From NCBI RefSeq assembly GCF_028372415.1, contig NC_092874.1, positions 55,527,865-55,591,864 on the forward strand: 64,000 bases of DNA, written 5' to 3'. Positions 24,601 through 36,600 of the stretch are shown piece by piece (position 1 is the stretch's first letter; the number at the start of each line of letters is the position of its first letter). Position numbers and translations under genes: made by a program. The notes under the pieces are model-generated. The model did no database searches and was not told the DNA's origin. It saw only the letters and a program-made list of their open reading frames with translations. This DNA comes from Notamacropus eugenii. Taxonomy: Eukaryota; Chordata; Mammalia; Diprotodontia; Macropodidae.

Positions 24601-27600
24601 ATGACAAATCTCTTGACTCTGACCTCTCACTACTCACAATCCCTGGATAACCCAATTTCTGTTCAGTTGTTGTTTTTAGCCCAGTATCTATTTCTGGGTT
24701 ACGACCTCACTACTCATTAACACAGCTTCCAACTATCAGGTGCATTCCACATTAGTGTTCAGTAATAAGAGGTAGTATGCAGTGGAAAGAGCACTGAACT
24801 TTGAGACCTGAGTTTGAATCTTGGCTCCACCACTCATTAGAATTATATTAACGGCACTAAGTTTCCATTTTCCCAAATGTAAAATGAAGGCAATAAATGA
24901 TTATGTTTTTAACATACTAAGCAGTTGTGAAGAAACAGCTGTGAGTGTGGTGCTGTGAATGGGGAGCAGGGCTAATAAGATGGAGAGAGGAAGCTGGATA
25001 AGGCAGTGGTGCCTCTGGGCATGGCAGCAGAGGAAATCATTGTATCCTTCCTCCAATGCCCCAGGTGACAAAGGTAATAAAAGGATATCGAAGCAAGGAG
25101 GAATAGGGAAGTGGGGAGAAGAAATCTTGATGAAATTAAGTCAAAGAAGATGGTGAAGTAGAGCTCTAAAGAAAACTCATGGGGTTCTAGAAGGCTATAG
25201 CTACCATTCAAGTCCAACAAAAAGCAATCCACAAGCATGCATTAAGTGCTTACTATAGGCCAAACTCTGTTTTTAGTCCTGAGGATACAAAGAAAAAACA
25301 AAAACCATTTTTCCCCCAAGAGATAATAGAGCGACAACAAAATCATTAAACTCAAACAAGATAAAACCTATATTTGACTATTAAGACACAGAAATCTTTC
25401 AGGAAAGGTCTTCAACTCTAGAACATTCTTCACTTAGTTCAACTGATCTCCGAAGTTAAAAGACATTTTAGTGACTTCCTATTCTGTATTCAACAGGGTC
25501 CATATGCCATTTCTTCTCTAGTCTCCCAGCCAAGTTAAGAATTGAAAATTTTAAATTTCCCTCCTAACCATAATTTTACTAATGACAAAAACATACCTCA
25601 GAAAGGGAGACTTGTCTTGCAGCACACAGCTAATAAGTAGCGAAGCTAATTCTAGAACCCAGGCTTTCTTCCTCCCAAAAGAGTTGTGGTTTTCCCACAG
25701 CTCCATACTAAGCTACCTATTCTTTTGAACATATGACCACAAACTCCAATAATCTGTGAATTTCAATATATTTTAAAAAAACAAACTTTTCTGTCAATGC
25801 CACCTATAATGGTCTTCTTCCAACTGTAGATTCTGTTCTCCAGGAGCTTACACTAACATATATGCAAATTTCATTTCAAACATCCACATGCTTTATCTTA
25901 ATGGAAATACATATCTTTACCCTATTTCAGTTGAGAATTCTATTAACTATGCTTGTTCCTATAACTTGAACTCACAGAAGTTTCCTATATGATTACATAA
26001 AAAGAACCGGGGCTATGGAACAGTTATATGCAAGTTTATATAAGTGCATGAAAACTACCACAATATATGGCTGGCATTTTAATGCATTTTCAATTACCTT
26101 CACCTATTTCCAAAAAAAAGAAAACAAGAAAAGAAAAAAAGTTGAGTTCAGAAGTTCACTCACATCACAATTGCAGCCAAACAGTCCATTGGCAAAGGAG
26201 AGAAAGTTATAGGATTTGTCACCCCAGCGTACTGTTGGATTACCAGTAAGCACCATTGCAGTTATCTAAAACAGAAAGAGTCTTTTTAAATAACTTAAGT
26301 TTTCACTAATTTTTTTTAAAAGGGCTAACATATAAAACCTATTTGTAACCTTGTTTTCTCTTCTTTTTTTAAAAAATTCTGAACAGTATTTTTTTCCCCA
26401 GTTACATGACAAGAAAATCAGCATTCATTGTTATAAGATTTTGAGCTCCAAATTATTCTCTCTCCCCCTTCCGTCTTCTGAAAATGACAAGGCAGCTTGA
26501 TATAGTTTATACATGTGCTATCATGTAAAAATATTTCCATATTAGTCATAGTTGTGAAAAAAGGGAAAGAAAAGAATAAAGTAAATGAAAATGAAAAAAA
26601 ATGAAAAAATATGCTTTGATGTGCCTTCAGAGTCCATCGGTTATGTTATTTGGATGTGCATAGCATTTTCCTCTGTGAGTCCTCTGTACTTGTCTTGGAT
26701 CATTGTGTTGCTGAGAAAAGCTGAGTCATTCGTAGTTGGTCATCACACAATGTTGCTGATATTATGTATAATGTTTTCCTGGTCCTGCTCATTTCAACTT
26801 GCAAAAGTTCATACAAATCTTTCCAGGTTTTTCTGAAATCTGTCTGGCCATCATTTCTTACTGTGCAATAGTATTCCATACATTAGTATATCAAAGTTTG
26901 TTCAGTCATTCCCTAACTGATGGGCATCCCTCAATTTCCAATATTTTGCCAACATAAAAAGGGCTGCTGTTAATACTTTTGCACATGTAGGTCCTTTTCT
27001 CTTTTTTATGATCTCTTTGGGATACAGACCTGGTAGTGATATTGCTGGATCAAAGGGCATGCGCACTTTGGGCAAAGTTCCAAATTGCTCTTGAAAATGG
27101 TTGGATCAGTTCACTCCACCATGAGTACATTATTGTCTCAATTTTCTCACATCTTCTCCAACATTTATCATTTTCCTTTTTTGTCATATTAGCTAATCTG
27201 ATAGGTATGAGATGGTATCTCAGAGTTGTTTTAATTTGCATTTTTCTAATCAGAAGTGATTTACAGTGCTTCTTCATATGCTTATAGATAGCTTTGATTT
27301 CTTCATTAAAAAATTTCCTGTTTATATCCTTTGACCATTTATCAACTGGGGGATTACTTGTATTCTTGTAAATTTGACTCAGTTCTCTAACACATTTGAG
27401 AAATGAGGCCTTTATCAGAGATACCTTCTGTAAAGTTTGTCTCCCAGCTTTCTTCTTTCCTTCTAATCTTTGTTTGCATTGGTTTTGTTTGTACAAAAGC
27501 CTTTTAATTTAATATAATCAAAATTATCTATTTTACCTTTTGTAATGCTCTCTTTCTTTTGTTTGGTCATGAATTCTTCCCCTCTCCCTAAATCTAACAG

Positions 27601-30600
27601 GTAGACTATTCCTTGATCTTCTAATTTGTTTATGGTGTCTCACTTTATGTCTAAATAATGCCAATTTTCTGTCATCTCTAACTTTTCTAATATTCTACTT
27701 ACCTCCTTAGTTTCTCGTTTATTTCTTGGCTGGATTTATCGAGTCCCGAGAGGAGACAGTTGAGGTCCCCCACTAGGACGGTTCTGCTCTCTATTTCTTC
27801 CTGTACTTACTTTCTCTTCTTTTGCAATCAAGGTGTAATAAGCTAGAATGTTATGCATGAAGGGCAATAATTCTGCAAATGACATTTTTTGTTTACTAGA
27901 GCTCATGGACTACTATAGAGGCAAAGAGGTAAGGAAAGCAACCCAATATTCAACGTAGTATAAATTAAATGAGAAGACATGGTTTTAGCATTCACAAAAT
28001 CACAGTATTCTGTATGAGAAGAATTTTAGAGATCAATTAATCCAACCCCTTTATTTTAGAGACAAGGAAACTGAGGCCCTGAGAGGTTACATGATAGCAG
28101 GTACAAAAGGTTCACATTTATATTCTAGAAGATTACTCATAACAAAATCTAATAAAAGGTAAAGTAATGTTGGACTTCTTATCTTCTAAGTGATACTTTA
28201 AAACCATCCTCCTGGCAAAAAATGGATAATAAGTCAGTATATGTAGCTGAACTAAGGGAAAGGCTGTGGTCATATAAGTAACAGTAGCAAAGTGAGGGTT
28301 TGATCTACAGCTCCTACAGAAACAGTAAAATTATCTGGAAACTATATTTACTATTGTGATTAAATCCGTCATGTTTAACTTAAGGTATCTAGAAAATTTC
28401 ATATAATACACTATATTCCTTATAACACTGTTGCAATCATCATGGCATATGAGTGGAGGACTTTCATTTGATAGTTACTTAAAAAACACTGTTAAAACCT
28501 ATGTCAACATGACAGAATTTGGGGCTAATACTTATCCCTTATTTAAATATCTATAAGCTTTAACTTGACTCATAGGTCTGTACCTTTGAAATAGTTTATG
28601 AGTATAAAAAAAGTGAAAAGACCCCGAGCACCTCCAATATAGCCAAGAGCTTTGTGAGGGAAAATGGAGATGTAGAAGTAAGAATAAAATTTGACACATA
28701 TACCTCAGAATAATTTTCAGGTGTTACTTGTGGACTAGCATCATCTAAGGAATATACCAACAAACTGTTCTGAATTTTTTCCAATACAGTCAAATTCTTT
28801 GGATCAAGACTAATGAGATATTCTCTTGCCTAAAAGACAAAGAAATAAAGATTAAGTTGAACAATTTAGACACTTCAAATTAAGATAATCTCAAAGTGGT
28901 CTTTCTTCTGAAAAATCTTCATTAATAAAAGTAAGTAATAACCTTAGCCCATTGGGTTCGTTCTTCACTGGTTAATGCTGCTACCCCAGGTCCATCAGGT
29001 TCACTGTGGCATTTTTTTTGGATATATGTAAGTTGCCTTTAAAAAAATATTTAAATGAACACAGGATTCAGGACATATACATACTACAAACAGATATTTT
29101 TGCCTAAGAAACCCTAATGCTAATATTTTATTGCTTAAATAAGAAATTTATGGGGAAATTAACATTAAATAATAACAAAACCAATTAAACTTATATTTAA
29201 ACTAAAATTGTAAAAAGACTTCCTTTAGACAGATCTATAACAATTTAACAGTTACTTCTTCCCTAGGTACCTGCTATTGATCAATATTTTAAATCTTCTT
29301 ATGTCACCATTAACGAGGAAAGAGGATCAAGACATGTGAGTAGCAGTGGGTTATTTTCTTGTCAAATATTTTACATAAAGGAGTGATTATTTAGTAACAC
29401 AAATTCTGTTAGTTTGATTTTGAATGAATTTGTTTTTTGACTGACATAACATGTTTCAAGATGATACAGGCACTCCTCCTTAGTCCATGTAAGCACTTTT
29501 CAAAAATTAAAGTTAAAACAAAATACTCTTACACAAAAACAGTATCATATAAACACCATGTTAATCCAATCTGAAATTAAAGTTACCACTACGTTTCTTA
29601 ACCAAAAAAAGGAAAATGTGGTTTAACATTTTAAATCTTTTCACTTGTGTTATACTCTTCTGTTTCAAATCAGTCTTTAAGGCTTCAAGGTAAGCATAAA
29701 ATATGTTCATGCCTAAAATCTACTCCAAGTTTGCTGTATGCTATTTTTAAAGTGGAGTAGCTAAGCAGTATATATCCAGTGGAGAGAAAGAAGGCCCTTT
29801 CCAGTGGAGGCTTTAACCCTCACTCTTCTATGCTATGACTATAGGCTAGTCATAGTGACCTCTCTGGGTCTCAACTTCTTCATCTGTAAAATAAGAGTAA
29901 ATAATACCCAGAGTACTACTCTCTCACAGGACTATTGTGAGGCTCAAATGAGAAGGTATAGAAAGTGCTTTGCTAACCATAAGAGTGCTCTAAAATTGCC
30001 AGTTATTATTATCATAAGAAAGAGGCATTGCTTTTCATTAAGAAAAAGCTCTTAAAGCAAAGTTTCCAGGCTTCCTTATAGCATCCTACATCAAATCAAT
30101 GATCAAAGCTGGAAAAACCTTAGGATTCATTTCTAAGAGGCCGAGCTATTGCAACCAGCTTGCAATAGCTTTTTGTTTTAATAAATGTTAAAAAATATTT
30201 TTAATAAGACAGGATTTCCTTGTCCTACATTCTCCCTAAATTTTGAAGATGAAACTTGTTTTCCCTCCTGCTTCACTGACCTGTCTTCATTGACTGCCAA
30301 GAGGCCCTCTGGAGCTGGAGAGCGGTCCTCAAAGGGCCTGTTTTTGTAGCAGCAGCAAAGCATTTTGCAAAGCAAAGCAGCAAAGACTCGTTAGCAAGTG
30401 TCTCCACCTTGCAATTTGATCTCAACCGAAAACAATTCAATTGATTCAATTCAAGCTGACAGCCCCACATTAAGCGCACTGGGCTCTGCCCACAGAACCC
30501 ATCCACTCCTGGGGCGGATATGCATATGCACAGATAAATGTTACCTAAGACGAAGGAGAGAGCAGACAAAGTGCTCTGGGAATGGTTTTTTTTTCTCTTT

Positions 30601-33600
30601 GTTCTTTCTTTCTTTCTCTTTTCTTTGTTCTCGGAGAGGACCAATAACATCACAAGGGGGATATCTAGACTTACTGGTGAGTGGGAAAGACAGTAGGACT
30701 GAGAGGGTTTGAAAAGGCAGCAGAGAGCCAAGACTTGACAGAGAGAGTTGCAAAGAAGAGTATTTCAGATATGGGGGTGGCCAGCGTAAATGTGCAAAGT
30801 AATCTGAGCAACAGCTAGAGAGCCCATTTTGGCTTCAGTATAGAATTTGTGAAGAGGAGGAATGGGAAATGAGGCCAGAAAGGTAGACTAGAGTCAGAAT
30901 GGGGACAGCTTCAAATTGCCAGGCTTGCTTTAGCTGTGAAACCAGCTGTCCAGCTCCAAACAATGACCACTTATTTTCTCACTTAGCTCAAAAACTTTCA
31001 AACTGTTTTAAACATCAAACTGGATAAATATCATTCCTGTAAGAGGTATATTTATTTCGGTAAGTGAATATGGATTTGGTGGTTTAAATGATCCATCATT
31101 TAAATGATCCTCTAAGACAGCTGATCATAAAATATGTAACATTTCAGCACAAAGGAAAACTTCGATCAGAAATAAATGATTCCCAAGGAAATTTTTTTCA
31201 AATCTTGCGAATGTGGGGGAGGGGGGCAAAGAAAAGAGCATACCCGGCCTTGTGAAATCTATAATATCCAACTACTTTGACATGGTCTGTTCACAAAAGG
31301 CACATTTGTGTTGGGAGTGAGATTTTACTCCTCAGACAGGCCAGTCCTCAGACAAGACAGTCTATTACTAGGCTCATGCCTTTTAGGATACCAAAACTTC
31401 TATTTTAATCACTCTGGATGAAAATATTTTTAAAAATGGTTTCCTGCTTCCCTCATCTCTTAAAGAGAGCAACCCAAACATAATTTAGCCTTTTATTAAT
31501 GACTTGGTCATCATTGTGAAAATCAGTCCATAGTCAGTTGAAATACTATGAAACAAGTCTACAGGAGCTTTCAAGAACATTAAGTAATGTTATTGGTTCA
31601 CCCATCAGCAGGTGATTGAGTGGAAAGAATGCAGCGCTTAGAGCCACAGGATCTGGATTCAAACATTAATACTGCCATCACCTATCTAAAAGATGGAGGA
31701 CAGTCACTCAGTTAACTCAATAGACAATCTTCAATATCCCTTTCAACTCTAGGTCTGATTTTAAACGGCCTCTGACTGATCTGCTTTGGGCAATTTTGTA
31801 TCTTTTAAAAAATAGTCTTTCTGCCCCCCTTTCTCCCCCTTTCAGCATCTGTAGGGACAGTGACCTCTTGTTGCTGTTTGTGTGCCTGCTACAGTAGCAC
31901 TTTCCCTTCTTTAATGTGATGAGAAATCATGTAACAAACCATGCTTTTTACAATTGTAAATAAAGATTAAACAGGCCGTGCGTCTAGAGCTGAGGAGTTA
32001 CACTACATATGCTTTAAATGAACGAGCTTTGTTACACAGCATAACTTTTTTGCTTCTTTCCAACTTCTAGCAGCAGGGCAGATGAAGTTTCTAGATGAAA
32101 TATATTACTGAACACACCTCCAAATGTAATCTTCTATCATTAAAGTTATGCCTTATCACTTTAAAAGCTGTTTTATACTAAATTTTCTTCTATTTAGTTT
32201 TTAAATGAGTCAAAATCTCACCAAAAATGTCTCAACAAATAACATGAGGTCAAATAAAAAAAGATACAAAATCAGCAAGTAGAACTTTTTCCATGAAACC
32301 ACATGTCCCTTCAAAAAGACAGCTCAAAGAATGTGCACGATTACTCTGGGAAGGTACTATGACCTAGGCAGACTCAAGGAAGGCAAAATAATTTGAAAAC
32401 CTGAGCAGCTCTGGTGGGGTCATCACACAACCTTCATGCATGACATCAAAGACAAAAACTCGACCTCGACACAGCACTACTAGGTGACTTGGGGTGTGTC
32501 CTTCACTCTCTGGAAAAAGGAGCAGAAAACACAGGACTAAATCCTTCAAAAGTCAAATGAGTACAATAGCTATATACTTCTATGACAATCTTCATCACAT
32601 TTAAAAATGTACCCTCAAGTACCACACCACACCTATAAGATTGGCAAACATGACAGAACAAGAAAATGATAAATGCTGGAGAGGATGTGGGAAAGTTGGA
32701 ACACTAATTCATTGTTGGTGGAGCTGCGAGCTCATCCAACCATTCTGGAGAGCAATTTGGAACTGTACCCAAAGGGCTACAAAAATGTGCATACCCTTTG
32801 ACCCAGCAATATCACTACTAGGACTGTATCCCCAAGAGATCATAAAAATGGGAAAGGGTCCCACATGTACAAAAAGATTTATAGCAGCACTCTTTGTGGT
32901 GGCCAAAAACTGGAAGTCAAGGGGATGTCCATCAATTGGGGAATGGCTAAATAAATTATGGTATATGAATGTAATGGAGTACTATTGTGCCATAAGAAAT
33001 GATGAAGAAGACTTCAGAGAGGCCAGGAAGGACTTATATGACCTGATGCTGAGTGAAAGGAACAGAACCAGGAGAACTTTGTGCACAGCAACGACCACAG
33101 TGTGTGAGTTTTTTCTGGTAGACTTGGCATTTTGTAATAACGCAAGAACTTCTTAAAAAAAATAAAATAAAATCCCAAAGGTGGTTCTCAAGGCAAAATG
33201 CCTTCCACACTCAGAGAAAGAAATATGGAAGTCATTCACAGAATATAGCAGATCATGTTTGTGTATGTGTATGTTTTTGTGTATCATGTTTTGATTTGTT
33301 ATATGATTTCTTCCATTTATTTTAGTCTGACTACATAGCATGACTATAGTGAAAATGTACTCAATAGGAAAGTATATGTAGAACCTGTACCGAATTGTAT
33401 GCGGTCATGGGGGGGAGGGGAGTAGTGGGGGGTAGGTGTGGGGGGGATAAAATCTCAATTGTATGGCAGTGATTGTTAAACATTAAAAAAAAAAAAGTAC
33501 CCTCAATAAAAACACATTAATAAGTTAACACAGAAATAGTCACTAAGAAAGGGGAGAAAAGAGGGTGAGAAGGACCAGGGAAGAACTTTGCAGTGTTGCC

Positions 33601-36600
33601 CATGTTCCTAAAAAAACATCTCATGTTGCCTCCAGCACAGGTATGGTACACAGCAGGTTGCCAAAGTTGTGATGTCAGGTCTAGAATGGAAGACCATAAG
33701 CTTCAACCTATTATAGTTTGGCCCTGTCTAAACTAGTCTTTCAATGCAATCTTTCCAGTTCTGATATCTACACTTTCTAGGAGAAAGAGAAAGAAGAGGA
33801 AAGAAGAGCTATGCTGCTAATCACTTGGGGTGGGGTGGTGAGAGGAAGCAGGTCTGACTCCTATTCTTACGGGAATCACCTCCTCTTCCTCCAGATTTTT
33901 TTATGATTATAAAGGGACTGGGGGATGACATAGTTTATGATTACAAAGCCACACCTAGAACCTAGTTCCTGAACACTAAAGGCCACTAGTGCCTATTCTC
34001 ACATTCTTTCCGTTGGAATTTCAAATTCATCAATCCCTCCACCAAATTTACATCATGGACCTGTACAAGGTAATGAAGAAAAGGAAAGAAAGAAAGGAAA
34101 GAAAGGAAAAACAAGAAAAAAGGAAGGAAAATAGAGCCCAACTGTGTCGGAATTTAAGGTGGCCCTGGAAGGAGATATAGAAGAAAGGCATTTTCTGTTG
34201 TTGTTTGTTCATTTATTTGACTTTGCCTTGCTAAAGGCTAACTAGTGGGGTAAAATTTTTGTCCCTTATTTTGTGTCTAGCTGATTAGTTTTGTTATAGT
34301 TATTAAATTTAAAATAATTATCTTTTGAATGAAGCTTTTCTCTAGAGCTCAGAGATGAAAGAGAATGAATATAATTGAGAAGGATGGGGAATGTTCTTTA
34401 AAGCCTATACTGTTAGTCATCAGTAAGTATGAAGTTTAAGTTTGGGGATTCTGAACAAAATTTTAAAAAAGGTCCATTTTAAAATATTGCTATTGTAGAG
34501 GGTTCTATATACATCTCATTACCCTCTACATGTATGCAAGTGACATGCACATAAACATACAATCATATGATGTAGGCACTGTTTTGGGAGGTATTTATAC
34601 CTATGTTACAAATGCAAATTTAATGACTACTTCTTTATTTTAGCATTATTAATTAGAAGCTGAAGGAAATTATTCTTAAGATAATGTGTATAGTGCATTC
34701 GGAAAACCTTAAAGTGTTTCATGTCAATGAAAATCATTATGTTCTCCTTGAAAACTGCATACAGCCCAGTGTTTTTATGAAAAATCAAAATGAAAATCAA
34801 AGTCTCCCTTTTCTGCTTACCAGTTTTAAAGTAACTGATGATTGAATCTCTAGTAATTCCTGGTATCTTGCAGGTAGAAAATAGCATTCGGAATTGATTC
34901 ATGTCTAAAGGCATATTTCCAATTTTATGAACAGCTACTTTTTCCCTATGAAAAATGAAATTAATCAAAAAGCTACACTAAGAATCCAATAAGTACTCAA
35001 CCACCATAAATTCAATGTCTACATTCACATAAGTTAAATTTCACAATGTTTATTATCTAAATCTTCAAGTAAATCTTTAATGACATCCTTATGAGCCCCT
35101 ATCTTACGCTTTTAGTAGCTGCCAGTAGTTCAAAATATGCCAAAGAGCTATAGATCCTCTTTCTAACTGTGTGCCTTCTTTTGCAGGCCAGTAATGTTCA
35201 CTGTAAGCTGCAGCACCTCCAAAGTTGACATTCAGTTGTGATGGTATACGAACATCCAGGTAGGCAACATTCAACCACCATTCCTCCAGCTGAAAGTGAT
35301 CAAGAACAGAACTTCAGAAATAGGTGAATTACTGAAATGTTTTATTTTTAATTACTATTTAGCACTTAATAGAATCCTAGAATCACACTAGAGCTAAAAC
35401 ATTTGTTAGAGGCCATTTAATCCAAACTCTCATTTCATAGATGAGGAAATAGAAATCCACCAGGGGAATTCAGTGACTTGACTAAGGTCACAAAGTTGTA
35501 ACTTTCAGAGATGAAATCTGAATGCTGATCTGTTGACTCAGGAGCTAATGTTCTTTCTATTGTACCACATTCCTTTAAAAGTTATAACCATCCTGTAGGC
35601 TTATATCAAGTGCTCTTGTGGCTTCTTCTCTTTTTTGAAAGAACTCCAAATTGAAAAAACAACCAAACTGTACACCAAAGAAGCTGCCATCCAATGTCAC
35701 TGTAGCATGCTGAACACAATGGTGAAATGCAAGGAATCACTGCAAAGGCCACTTTAGAAACATCAATACATTGAATGTTAGGTGTCATTTTTATTCTGAT
35801 CTGGAATCAGAGTATTTTCTAGATTATATAATTCCTCAGAGTCTCTAGGACCATGCACAGAGTAGACATTAAAAGCTACCTGTATAAGTTGATCTGTTAA
35901 TAACAGTTAAAATTAGTCCAATCTTAGCCCAGTAAATAACAATGGCTATTCTACTTTCAATATTTAAATCATTTTAACCAACTGCAAGTGACTTAGCTAT
36001 TCTCAGCAGTACAAAGATCCAAGACAAAGGATTTAGGATGAAAAATGCTATTTACCTCCAGAGAAAAAACTGATGGAGTATGGATGCAGATCAAAACATA
36101 GGTTTTTTTTTTTAACTTTTTTTATTTTTCGTTTGAGTTTTTTGGTCTGTGTTTTCTTTCGTAACATGGCTAATAGGGAAATATGTTTTGCATGATGGCA
36201 AATGTACAACAGTATAATTCTATATCAAATTGCTTTCCTTTTCAAGGAGGGGAGAGGGGTTAGAGGGAAGAAGAGAATTTGGAACTCAAAATTTTAAAAA
36301 ATAAATGTTAAAAATTGTTATTACATGTCATTGGAAAAAATAATACATAACATTTTTCCAAAACTAATTTAAATCATTTCAGTTCACTTTAAACTAGTGA
36401 AAATTTACCTAGGTGTTGCTTCTTCTACATCTATCAACCTAAAATCTGGGTGGGTCCATCTTTCACCAAATACAACTGATGAGTCTTTCCTGCACAAACA
36501 AGCAGATCTAATAAAATCACCCTGAGGCCTTTTTTGAGGAACCAAGTTGGACAGGAACAGAGAGAAGTATTCAAATTAAGATAAATGAGACTAACTAAAG

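Noticed and set aside
30273-30731. Minus-strand frame of 152 codons in a CROT intron
   Set aside because: Low-complexity Lys/Glu stretch from a pyrimidine tract, no family resemblance and no splice sites that keep the CROT frame.
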